A stretch of DNA of 64,000 nucleotides from the NCBI GenBank assembly GCA_038501625.1, contig JAZAYU010000369.1, positions 62,001 through 126,000 on the forward strand, written 5' to 3'. Below are positions 1 through 11,205 of this stretch, one piece after another; position 1 is the first letter of the stretch, and each line of letters starts with the position of its first letter. This DNA comes from Corbicula japonica (lineage: Eukaryota > Mollusca > Bivalvia > Venerida > Cyrenidae). A program made the translations under genes and the position numbers. Under the pieces are notes generated by a model. It was not told where the DNA came from and did no database searches. It saw only the letters and a program-made list of their open reading frames with translations.

Positions 1-250
1 AAAAATAGAATTCTCTTGTCCGGGCTGTAACTTCCTTAGGAATAGAGTGATTTCAAAATAACTAGACACAAATGTTCATCATGACAAGGTGGTGTGTCCC
101 GTACCATGCCCATGCCTGTAGGTCCAAGGTCATTGTTACTCAAATAGAGTTTTCTTGTCAGGATTTTAACTACGTTAGGAATAGAGTAACTTGCCAGAAA
201 TGTTCACCATGACAAGATGGTGAGTCGTGTACCATGTCCATGCCTGTAGG
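1..250. repeat. Two decayed tandem units of a ~135-bp repeat
   Basis: Two related blocks (about 10-125 and 145-250) share the order: a CTTGTC-type start, GTAACTTC/TTAACTAC plus TTAGGAATAGAGT, ATGTTCA-CATGACAAG, then GTACCATG-CCATGCCTGTAGGTC. The first unit may extend beyond the window edge. No coding frame is seen. From 250 to about 890 the sequence is AT-rich and I recognise nothing in it. Confidence 0.6.
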
Positions 251-893
251 TCAGTTCTTTTCTGTAACATTACTGAAGTGATTGATATTTGACTAAAAGT
301 AAATGTCTCTAATAAAAAATTATTAACAAGTTTTTTTAACAACTTCAGAAATATTTCATTGTTATTCCCCTTTTCAGTTTAATATTTATGGTACATTAAG
401 AAATTATTTCTGTTATTTGAAATGAGTTTTTCCCTTACCATTTATTTGTTAATATTTTTCCTGATTGCACATGAATGTATGGCCATAGTTGTTATTGTTT
501 TAATCTTCAAATTGCATTTGTTTCAAATGATTCGAATAGTCGAGCATGCTGTCTCCTCTGACAGCTCTTGTTTATTTGGTGGCTCTTGTGAAAATTAAAT
601 GGTCAGGAACAGTGCAATGTTCCAACAATAATTTTATGGAAATAATAAACACATTTCAGACGCGCATATTATGAGAATCAAGGTTCGAAATATTTGAAAA
701 TGACTGCACGGTCATTGGCTTAAAAATATTTTCAACCATAACAAACGTTTACCTTTATAAAACAGGTAATAAATGAGTAAGTATTTTGATGTTTGCCAAT
801 ACTGTAAACGACTATAACAAATCGTTTATGGTGATTTTACATTATATAAATGTATTTAGAGCCGGTGTTATTTCAAGCTCTGATTCAAATGAC

Positions 894-2677
894 TTAAGGC
901 ATCGCCACACTCCTCCCAATCCTATTCATCCATAAAATAAAAGTCATCAAATCTCAGTAATGACAAAATGCCATTCAATGAAACTTTGCGCAAATGAAGG
1001 TTACTAATGTATCTTTATTTTGCATACAGTAAGACAACTTAGAAAAGTAAAGAAACAAAGCTAGACCTAAAAATTCCTTGAATTCTATTTACATAAATTC
1101 ACAAAAACTAGGCGATGCAGAACATAACTTTAAATTCCCTCGTGAGCGCAATGATACTGACAAGAAAATGTTGTGTACTTTGTAAAAAAAACGGTCAACT
1201 ATTAAAAGAGAAATCAGTGATTGTCATCCGTTTACGCGACCAGGAAATTGAAGGTCAAACACACTTTTACTAATATCTCGTAAAGTTTACATAAGTAAAT
1301 CATGAGGACACAATAAATTGTTGTCAGTATCATATTACTCATGTGGGCATTTAAAATGTTGTTTTGTGTTCTTTAGTTTTTGTGAATTTATGTAAATAGA
1401 ACTTAAGGGAATTGTTAGATCCTGCTATTTTTCTTTACTTTTCTAATATGTCTTACCATCTGTAAAATAAAGATACGTTAATAACATACACTTGTGCAAA
1501 GTTTCATTTAACAGTATTTTGCCTTTATTGAGATTTTGATAATTTTCTTTCTGCTTTTCTGCTTTCTTCCTGCTTTTTAAATTTTGCCTTTGGCGTTGTC
1601 TGTGATACGCAGGATTTATATTCTAAGATCCCCTATCAAAATTCTATTCTGTTTAGTTCCGCCCATTGTTTTCTCGTTTAGGGCAAACCCATTCTTTTAT
1701 CTGGGGACCATACGCCGCTGAACATGGAATGGTATTAATCTGAAAATACCTCATTGAAGGTTCCATGTTCACCGCTATATGCATACCATCGTTTGGGATG
1801 GATCAAAATTGTACTGTTTATTGGTGTAAATATTGAGTTGCGCTCAACCCGGGGCTAGGCGGCGTGAGCAGTAATCTGCAATCCCATTACTGCCCATGAA
1901 CAGGCTCAATCAAACCGAGCCTGCAGTATTTTCATATTTGTCGTGTTCGGTGGCTTTCAAAGTTCCCTTTTCATCTATTTCAATATCACAGTAGCGTTGT
2001 TTGTGCCGTGTGGCGGCTGTAAAAAGTCTCCCCGTACATTCAGTCAGTTCTGTTATCAGCTACGTCCTTTGAAGGTCGTTGAGCACGATACTTATGTACT
2101 AAGTTAATAGTACTTCTTAAATTACTTTTGTTTTTATATTTCGGCCAGTTTAAACATAGGTGGTTTCAATATCCCAGCTAATAAGGTTTTGGATATTGTC
2201 CAATCACCCCCAAGAATATACTTCCTGCTTTTTAAATTTTGCCTTTGGCGTTGTCTGTGATACGCAGGATTTATATTCTAAGATCCCCTATCAAAATTCT
2301 ATTCTGTTTAGTTCCGCCCATTGTTTTCTCGTTTAGGGCAAACCCATTCTTTTATCTGGGGACCATACGCCGCTGAACATGGAATGGTATTAATCTGAAA
2401 ATACCTCATTGAAGGTTCCATGTTCACCGCTATATGCATACCATCGTTTGGGATGGATCAAAATTGTACTGTTTATGGGTGTAAATATTGAGTTGCGCTC
2501 AACACGGGGCTAGGCGGCGTGGGCAGTAATCTGCAATCCCATTACTGCCCATGAACAGGCTCAATCAAACCGAGCCTGCAGTATTTTCATATTTGTCGTG
2601 TTCGGTGGCTTTCAAAGTTCCCTTTTCATCTATTTTTATCGATGAATAGAATTGGGAGGAGAGTGGCAGGCCCTTAA
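894..2677. mobile_element. TTAA-bounded palindromic MITE (copy A), split by an insertion
   Basis: The left end reads TTAAGGCATCGCCACACTCC and the right end is its imperfect complement finishing in CCCTTAA. The two arms are long imperfect inverted repeats (the left arm is readable to about 1553). The right terminus resumes only at about 2636, so 1554-2635 is a later insertion. Two fuller copies lie at 22368-23076 and 48672-49381 and show the uninterrupted junction sequence. TTAA at both ends fits a piggyBac-like target site, but no transposase is present, so the superfamily is inference. It is non-coding. Confidence 0.8.
1554..2635 (+). repeat. Insertion with two ~415-bp direct repeats (LTR-like)
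   Basis: Bases 1566-1980 and 2221-2635 are almost identical; I count about three substitutions by eye. They flank a ~240-bp centre. Each repeat starts CTTCCTGCTTTTTAAA and ends TTTTCATCTATTT, and contains nested hairpins such as GGGCAGTAAT..ATTACTGCCC. The centre contains a TGTGGCGGCTGTAAAAAG block that also occurs in the tRNA-like units at 27.9-28.4 kb. Single or partial copies occur at 5108-5482, 17000-17350, 18325-18468, 21010-21310 and 36880-37012. The pattern fits a miniature LTR element with solo copies elsewhere, or a tandem duplication. No protein and no clear TG..CA termini are seen. Confidence 0.65.
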
Positions 2678-5107
2678 AACAATTACCACAGTGTTTAGCC
2701 ACTATTGCCTTTTGTCTATATCAGAATGGTTTTAAGTCAAAAGAAAAACCAGTATCACACAGTCGTGTTCTTACTCTAAGAAAATGCCACACACCAGTCC
2801 TCAGTTAAAATACAATGTATATAAAGGACTCTTGACATTCCGCCACAAAGCCTACTTAAGAAAAATGCAAATAAATATTCTCCTAAACTTTGCCTTGTAT
2901 AAACCAAAAGTTTTAGTTTGTGATGACTTCGTGATTTTGATGTATTTCTAGTCTTAAAACCAAAGCGATACACACAAGATTATAACATTAGTGAGTTAGC
3001 TATGCTTTGCACTTCTTTTTAAAGATAAATGGCTGCTATGACACACATAACTCTGCAAAACAAAATCATAACTGTCTCTTTTTCGTTTGGTAGGGGGTTT
3101 AAATTACGAAAATTCAACAGTAAATCAACATATTTACTGAGTGATAACTAAGTACATGTACGTATACGCATGTGCTCAATTCATCGCTTTTTTCTAACTT
3201 ATGCTGCATTTTATTGTTTTTGGTGATTTGTATGGATAAAAAACGAACGTATATGAAGCTCCTGCATGTTTCTAATCAACAAACAATCATTTGTAGAATC
3301 ATCGCCAGATTATGATAGGGGCATGTCGTGCATCTTTTTAATTATAGTGTTGCTTTTTCCCGCAACAGATCCATTTATCGACCAAAATATTAAACAATCG
3401 GATAAATTGCGATTAATTCTTTATATTTACATCAATTTACACATTTACCCGTGTCAGACATGACAGATTTTAAGTAAATAAAAAATATAGAAGCATGAAC
3501 ATCAAAACGTCTGTTTAGCATTTCTTCAGTTACCCATAAATTTCGAAAAGTGTATACTCACTAAAGGAATTAAAAGGAATATGCATGGCAAATGTAGATT
3601 AGCGAAAATGTTGTAATGTAAAACATATTCTTAATCTCCCACAATGAATTCAAAACAAACGCCTTCAATTTTGATTTATATTTTGGTCTATCCGGATCTG
3701 ACCGTGTGGAATGTTATCAATTATGCACATTACATTTAAAATCGCTCCTTACTTATACATGTATTTATATTGTTATGTAATGTTGTGAGATTCAGCTGGG
3801 TCAAGACTATAAAAGTTAATCAGTAGACCAGTCTCGAATCTCAAGAATCTGAATGGCTGAAATTGTGACTGGTCGTCATTTCAGCCAATCAGATGCTTGA
3901 GATTTGAGACTGGTCTCCAATCTAAGATTTATGATATTGGGTCCTGTTTTCAATACCTTCACTTAAATTTCGTTTCGTTCTGTGAGAGTTTGTACGAGAA
4001 TATGCTGATGATACTTTACTGAAGTTTTTTTTCTTCAACATATTAGAATAATTATATGCTTGCCGATGGCTTGGTGACGGTACAGTTAGATTTTTCACTG
4101 GGCCCTCGGCATATTTCCATCAAGTTAAGGAGTCGCACACTCAGTCTGTTATTGTAATTAATATTAATAATTGCATGCTGATCACATCTACATATGTGGT
4201 TAACTTATCACAGTGTCAATTTAGCCGTTATGGCAGAATTGTTGTGTTTCTTTCTCTTTTTGTAATTGTAATTGTGTGGTTATTTGGTAAAAATGTTATG
4301 CTCTCCCACGTGGAGGTATCTATCTATCGATCTGTTTTCATAATAACAGTCAGCTTACAAATATTTTTTTTACTGTTACTATTTTACAACATGCCGATAT
4401 TGCTATGTTCTTATTTTTACTTGCTACATTGTAATGCTATGTTTTCGCTACGTGGCTTTCCCCATACACGTGTAGTCTGCTCGTTTATTGGAAGTTCGTA
4501 TTGTGTGGCTTTTCTGAGAATCAGTCTATGCTATACTAATATTTATTTAATTTCTACTACACGTAATTCAAAATTTATTTTTGTATTACAGATTTTTTTG
4601 TGTTTTTCTGAAATCGTTGGGAGGAATTCTGCGTGTAGCATTGTTCTTTTGAATTGCTTAAATTTAAGATAAGACATTTATAGAGAATAATTTAAGTAAG
4701 ATAGTCGCTAATGCATCGTTTGCTATTTATTTCGTTGTGTACTTATTGGAGATTTCCTTTGACTTTTTCAGAGTACTTACTGGAGAAAGAAAAAGGTAAA
4801 CATTAAGACTATAAAAAATAGCTATCTGGAATTTTTAAATTAAAAATTAAAAACCTGAGTGTCGCGTTTCACCACCATAGTGGTATTTAGTTGAAATGCA
4901 TGTATTAACTGTTTCTCAACACTTATATATTTGTATTAACATATTATTTTTGGTATAACCATTTATAGGACTTTCTCTCTCTCTCTGTGGTTTACATATT
5001 TTGTCTTTTGCAAATGTTTAAGTATCTTTTATTGTAGCATTATATAAATGGATAATCACAGACATTCTAATTTAAATGTTTAATGGGGAATTGGCTTAAC
5101 ACTTCCA
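2678..5107. other. AT-rich stretch without a recognised gene
   Basis: Open frames here (for example 4175-4672, hydrophobic, 165 codons) have low-complexity composition and no family signature, and I do not support them as genes. The stretch holds one palindromic GGTTATAAA-type MITE (annotated separately) and a short (CT)n run near 4977. Confidence 0.5.
3800..3945. mobile_element. Palindromic ~130-bp MITE, family P, copy 1
   Basis: It contains CCAGTCTCGAATCTC and the complementary GAGATTTGAGACTGG around a near-palindromic core (ATTGTGACTGGTCGTCATT). The arms are diverged compared with the copies at 17698 and 25717. It can fold into a single hairpin and does not code. Confidence 0.75.
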
Positions 5108-5482
5108 AATAGATGATAAAAGGAACTTGAAAAGCAACCAGTAACTACAAATATGAAAATATATCAGACTCTTTTTGATTGAGCCTGTTCATCGGCAGTT
5201 ATGTAAATGTATATTACTGCCTACGCCCACTAGTCCGGTCTGAGCGCAATTGACACAAGTGAAGTGTACCAATTATGTTCTATCCAAAAGAATGGTGTGC
5301 ATATTATGACGCTGAACATGGAACCCTGAATACGGTATTTTCATATAAATACCATTTCATGTTCAGCGGCGTAAAATAGGTTTGCTCAAAATGAGATAAC
5401 AATGGACTGATCAAAAATATGACAGGAAATCAAAAAACATAAATCCTGCAGAGAACGCAAAAGGCAAAAATTATAAAGCAGG
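5108..5482 (-). repeat. Solo copy of the 415-bp repeat (family L)
   Basis: Read on the minus strand it starts CTGCTTTATAATTTTTGCC and ends ATCATCTATTT, the same limits as the direct repeats at 1566-1980 and 2221-2635, but with considerable divergence. It stands alone, as expected of a solo terminal repeat. It lies next to the 3' tail of the LINE at 5527. Confidence 0.65.
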
Positions 5483-5536
5483 TAAGTTCTTAGGGCTATT
5501 GAAAACTACTCAAAGCTATATGGCCGAGATATTATT

Positions 5537-5573
<37 letters not shown>

Positions 5574-5828
5574 TCTTTATTTTTAGAGGATAACATATTT
5601 GGCATGGCCATTCTTACATATGGTCCTCTTAAAAACATGTACAAATTATTACAAATTTATATTCATACATACATTCATACATTCTCATAATATAATTGAA
5701 AGAAAGGGGGAAAAATACAATAAAATTTCAAGAACAATATGAAAATGCTGAAAACAGACATATTTAAATCAAAAATTGTAACAATAGCAATTATAACAAA
5801 AGATTCATTACCCAAACATCTTAAACAT

Positions 5829-8800
5829 TTACACATAATTACACTGTAATAGTATTGACAATGCACTACATATTATCAAATAAGAATTTTTTAACATGTT
5901 TTTAAATGATTTAACTGTTTTGCATGATTTTACGCTCAAAGGAAGAGTGTTCCATAAATTTGTACCAACAACTGAAAATGATTTACTGTATAATAGAGTG
6001 TTAAATTTTGGAACTAATAGATTCCCATTTGAAATAGATCTTAATTGCCTGTCATTGCTATATGTTAGTTCTTTAAACATCGAAGTTATATACACTGGAG
6101 CTAAGTTATGTAATGCTTTGTAGGTTAGTAAAAGAGTATGGTATTTGATACGACATCGGACAGGCAGCCAGCTTAAATGTTTAAACATGATAGATGAAGG
6201 CGTAGTCAGCCCTGTTTTAAGAATAATTCGCGCTGCTCGTTTTTGTAGTTTTTCGAGTTGAAAAATATTGGATGAGTTTGTTCCGCCCCAAACCAAACAA
6301 CCATAATCAAATAAGGGAATTATATACGCATTGTAATACTTTATCAAACAATCTTGAGAGACATATGAAGATAATAACTACATGAGAGTAAGTTTACGGG
6401 AAATCTGAGTAACCATATGATGAACTTGTAAGTTCCAAGTCAGTTTATTATCAATAGTTACCCCTAGTAACCTTTGTTGGGTAACATTTGTAACAGATGT
6501 ATTATCAATATATACGTTAATATTTGAGACCTGTGCAAGTCTGTTACGTGTACCGATTAACATTACTGATGATTTTTCTGCATTAAGGAGCATGTCATTA
6601 TTTACACACCAGTTTAATACTTTATCGTTTGCTGATTGCAATTTTTGCTTAATAACATCTACATTTTTGTCATGCGTATGTACAGTCGTGTCATCCGCAA
6701 AGAGGTCGGTCGAACAATTGTTGATATATAAGGGTAGATCATTGATAAACATAAGGAATAATACAGGTCCTAACACAGAGCCCTGTGGGACTCCCATCGT
6801 AACAGGCCGCGGCTCAGATACTCTATTACTAATTGCAACGCTCTGAACATGTCCGGTCAGGTAAGAATTGAAAAAGTCGACCGAATTGTCAGAGAATTTG
6901 TAAATCTTAAGTTTATTTAAAAGCAGCTGGAAATCAACTAAATCAAATGCTTTCCTGAGGTCGTAAAATATTGCCCCGGTTAATTCACCAGCATTCGTAT
7001 TTCCTAACCAGTTATCAATTATTTTAACAAGAGCTGTTTGACATGAATGCAAGTGTCTAAACCCCGATTGTCCTTCGTTAATTAAGTTGTACTTATTAAG
7101 GAAAGACAAAAGGTGTCTCACTATGTGTCGTTCAAATATTTTTGATGTTACAGGAAGTATCGATATTGGTCTATAATTAGTAGGATTGGATTTGTCACCG
7201 GTTTTAAACCTCGGAAAAACTTTGGCATGTTTAAGGGTGTTAGAAAATGTATTGTTGATAATACAGTTATTAATTAGCTTTGTAATACTTGTAGCTATAA
7301 CATTCGCAGATAGTCTTAGCAATTTCGGACTAAGTCCATCTAGGCCAGTTGCTTTTGTTATGTCTAGTTTTCGTAAAAAATTTAAAACGTCATTTTCTTT
7401 AATAAAAGGAATAGTAAAGTAAATGAAATTTGGAACTCTTGTATTCACAAATTCTTCCAATTCGTCAAGTGAACCATTATTTGGGATAATTCTATCAGTA
7501 GAGTTAATGTTATAAACGTCTTTGATATTGGTAAAATACTCGTTTAAAAAGTTCGCAATTTCGCTGATGTAATTTATCGTATGCCCATCAATTTCAAGTG
7601 AGTTAATAATATCCCTATGTCCAGAGTTACCACGAAGGTCATTAATATGTTTCCATAAATACGAGATATTTTTCTTGTCTTCGATTGCAGATTCTATCAA
7701 CCGCTGTTTGATTTCCCTAATAAGACACTTTACTTTGTTTCGACAGTATGTATACAGTAGCCACTGTTAAGTTCTATGGTAATAATCTCTGTTACGCCCT
7801 GCCTTAATAATATCTTCATTTATCCAATCAGGTCTACTAATATTCTTAACCCGTTTGGTTTTTAAGGAAGAATGACAATTTAATACATACATAAAAGTGG
7901 CAGTCCATCTTCGAACTTCATCATCAGGTCCGCCTGATATTGAAAAATCTGAAAATGACTCATGTAAATCACTTAAAAAGTCTGTTTCAGAAAATTTTCG
8001 AAAAGATCGATAAGTAATTTCAGTATGCGTTAGTTTTGTATTGTTACTACCATGTACGCATCTTGTAAAACAAATTGGATAGTGATCACTAATTGGAACT
8101 TGAGCTACAAAAGATTCAACAACAAAATTAATATCACAGTTTCGAGCATATAAATGATCAATAATAGATGCTGACGATTTAGTTACGCGAGTGTGGTTTT
8201 TAATAAGTTGACATAAGTCATGATTTCTTAAGCACTGTGCCCATGCTTGGTTTTTAATAGAGTCGGTGTCAGTGCAATAATTAATATTAAAGTCACCAAG
8301 TATATACATTTCAAGATTACACATTGACACGCGGTTTCAATCTGCCTTTCAAAACATTCACTCCAACTAACTGGAGCCCAAGGTGGTCGGTATACAGAGC
8401 AAACAAGAATTGGTTTGATACTTTTAATCCTTACCTCTACCCATAGGCTCTCAACATCATCAGTTTCTAAGTCAAGCCTACGTTTATAGTGTAGATGATC
8501 AGCAAACTATCCCACCCCCAGACGTTTTACTAATATTTGTACAATCAAGATCTTTTCGCTCGATAATAAAATTTGGAACAGAAATAGTTTCATTATCAAC
8601 TTCATGATCAAGAAAGGTTTCGCATACTCCAATTAAATCAATATCATTTGATCTATATACCAACATTTTATGTTCATCTAATTTAGAAAGTAGGTGATTA
8701 ATGTTCAAATTAACGACATGAAAACCATGTTCAAAAAATGTAAGTGGGGTTACATCATTTGTTTGAGAACTAGTATTAAAACTATTATTTACTGATAAAC

Positions 8801-8873
8801 ATTTAGATGACATGCAGTTTGTTTTTACTTTAAGTTTGCTATTTTGGCATTTATTATCATGAATATTTAACAT
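5829..8873 (-). pseudogene. LINE ORF2: endonuclease and reverse transcriptase, broken
   Basis: The endonuclease part (8873 to about 7770) shows VVNLNINHLLSKL, DLIGVCETFLD, ILGDFNINY, IIDHLYAR and ISDHYPICF, the usual APE-type motifs with Asn, Glu, Asp and the SDH catalytic His. It is broken near 8500 and again near 7767. The reverse transcriptase (7700-6378) has TGLDGLSPKLLR, NYRPISILPVTSKIFE, GQSGFRHLHSCQTAL, YDLRKAFD, MGVPQGSVLGPVLF and the catalytic LFADDTT. After a break at about 6360 the thumb and C-terminal part continues at 6347 with IPLFDYGCLVWGG and finishes with TNLWNTLPLSVKSCKTVKSF, a common ending in CR1/L2-type proteins. Catalytic residues survive but the reading frame does not. 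In the intact family the enzyme nicks target DNA and reverse-transcribes its own RNA. Confidence 0.9.
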
Positions 8874-9594
8874 GGGTTTGGAAGTACCGTATGAATTGTT
8901 TGAATAACATGTACATGGAAATTCATTACAACTGTGGCAAATACCTGAAAGAGCACTATAGCTATTATGTATTTCAAGCGTCTGTAGTACATTGTCTTTG
9001 TATTTCTAATGATAATTGTTTCTTCCATGGTCGCTGCTGTAGCTTGCTGAACGCCGCCGCTCATAATGCCGTGTCTTGCCAAATCCTCGTCTACAGTCCT
9101 CTCTAACGCGATTTGAAAGACCACAGTTCGTACACCGCTTGGCGTTGAAGTGCCCGCTTTCCGGTTGTATGTAGGGGAATATCTTCTGCGGTGGTCTTGT
9201 TGAATCAAAGACGTTTGTTGCTGTTGGCGTAAAATAGGTGTCACTGTATGGATGATGTTGATTAATGTTCTGGTGCCACGTACGTTGAGATGAATCCCAT
9301 CATTGTAGAGAGATTTTGCCACGGTCCTGTTGCCGTATATGAACGCATCATGGCTGTCTATCAGCGTGAAAGATACTTGTTTCTCAAGTCTGTGCAGTTT
9401 GGCATTCAGTTCTCGGACATCGCAATCTCGCCTTGGAGCAACAGTACAAATGAATACTTTTCAGTGATTTCGATTGAGTTCGTGTATTGTCTGCTTAAGT
9501 TCATCGATCTCAAACTGCAGGTCACAAGAGTTCTGTGCAACATCGTTTCCGCCAATATAAATCACCACTTTAGATATATCTACAGTTTCAGGGG

Positions 9595-11205
9595 TGTAAG
9601 AGTTTATGAAAGTTTATGGGGAAATCTTTTCTTAAAAGAACCTAAAAGCTCGATTTGTTTCTTTTATCCCTGTCATCGTGTTCTTGCTGATTTTACTCCA
9701 GGTGCTCTGGTCTCGGAAAGATCATTGAGTACCCGCCCTTTGGCTTTGCAATGCTATTAAATTCTTATGTTTATATGTTTGTATGCTTTTGCATGCAACA
9801 TTGTTGAGCTGATGGGTGGGTTGGAGTTATTTCACCAAGACAATTTGTACTTGTTTTGTGATACGAGAACCTGTTGGGGCAAGTGTGAGGTTGGTGCACC
9901 CTAGAACCTGGTTTAAACTAGGGATGGCAACGAGTAGTCAAATTGGTACTCGAGTACTCGGATGATCTTCCGATCGAGTACTCGAGTAATCGAACGATTT
10001 CGGATTTTAATAGAGATAGTTCTGTTCGTGTAATATCAGCTTCAATCTACTCTGTATTTATGCCATATACCCCATATAAATTAAGATACTTACAAAAGTG
10101 TGTTATATATTTTATTTGACTGTGTTTTGTTATTTTATTATTTAATTTTTTTTTTATAATAAACCAACAAACTGTATCAAAGTTACAACACAGTCATGCG
10201 TACATGTACATATACGGTGGTCAGAATAATATGTCGTGAAATAATCAAATCAAATAAATTAATCGAACTAAACTAAAACCATGACTACAGTGAACAGGAC
10301 GATAACTTACAATGTATTTAAGCACGAAATATAGTAAATGCATATGCATTATCAAAATTGTAAGTTACTCCACGCAGACGACTTCGCGGGAGGCATTTTG
10401 CTGGTGAAATACAGGTATTTATTTAGTTGTTTAGTTAAAGAATGTGATACTAAACATTACCGTCGTTTTACTTTATCTTTTTATTTTCATTAATATTCAT
10501 AGATTAGTTCGCGACATTCACTAATCAAAAATGAGAAATTATCATCACATACACGTGAACCTATCAATTACTATATTGGGCGGTCCTGATTTTTTGTATG
10601 TGGCGCCAATTATCTAATTGTGAAACAATACATTTATGCGAAATGGGTACCACAGGTAATTGGCAAACAATATCTTATTACCGCTATGAAAACATTGCTA
10701 ATTGAAATTGTTGACAAGTGCCAGTCGGAGCCCTTATTTGGCACTTTGTTATTTCACAAGAATGACACTTCAACTTTAAAGCGTAAAATTCGTCACCTGT
10801 GGCGATTAGGTGTACGCGCATATCTAATTGCCACCGTGCCGTATATCGAACGAATTATAAACAAAACAAACGGATTTCGTTTTTTTTAATCAAAAACTTA
10901 CTTTTTTCCCGATTACTCGAGTAGTAGATTTAGTACTCGATACTCGGACGTTCGATCGAGTAATCGAGTACTCGAGTAGTCGATGCCATCCCTAGTTTAA
11001 ACCCCAGTGGCAATTTGTTTTGCCACTGACCGTTCCAAGGCGGTATCCCCAAAGGTTCTCTTGTTTATTAATTGTTTGTGGCGTCCTATTTGAATTGACA
11101 TACATATATAAAACATGCGCTCTCTCTATCTTCCTCTCTTCTTTTTCGCTGCGTGGGGAGGCTGTGTTTTTTGAGTGTGGCTATTCCTGATATGAATATG
11201 TTGCT
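9595..11205 (+). repeat. Dispersed repeat (family D) inserted in LINE ORF1
   Basis: The junctions are visible because the SGNH coding sequence is continuous in sense across the insert. Without the hAT element inside it, the repeat is about 530 bp. Recognisable blocks are: GGTGTAAGAGTTTATGAA, AGGTGCTCTGGTCTCGGAA, CTGTTGGGGCAAGTGTGAG, GTTCCAAGGCGGT, AATTGTTTGTGGCGTCCTA, TTTTTCGCTGCGTGGGGAG and GGCTATTCCTGATATGAAT. Related copies or fragments: 18960-19180, 19425-19480, 20480-20600, 20830-20990, 27430-27920, 28470-28900, 32600-32760, 32830-33480 and 56030-56240. No protein or terminal inverted repeat is evident, so its class is unknown. Confidence 0.75.
9919..10994. mobile_element. Non-autonomous hAT-type element with perfect 8-bp TSD
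   Basis: The ends are TAGGGATGGCAACGAGTAGT and the complementary ATGCCATCCCTA, flanked by identical GTTTAAAC at 9911-9918 and 10995-11002. Subterminal regions are rich in CGAGTACTCGAGTA-type palindromic repeats (TACTCGAGTA recurs several times at each end). Length is 1,076 bp. An 89-codon frame inside shows no transposase motif, so it is a non-autonomous derivative. The 8-bp duplication and TAGGGATG-type ends fit the hAT superfamily; assignment to a particular family is not possible here. Confidence 0.85.

Noticed and set aside
4175..4672. 165-codon hydrophobic open frame
   Set aside because: AT-rich, low-complexity hydrophobic composition with no family motif, no splice context and no conserved features; best explained by chance.
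10620..10889. 89-codon frame inside the hAT-type element as a transposase remnant
   Set aside because: No hAT dimerisation or catalytic motif is visible and the surrounding frame is closed.
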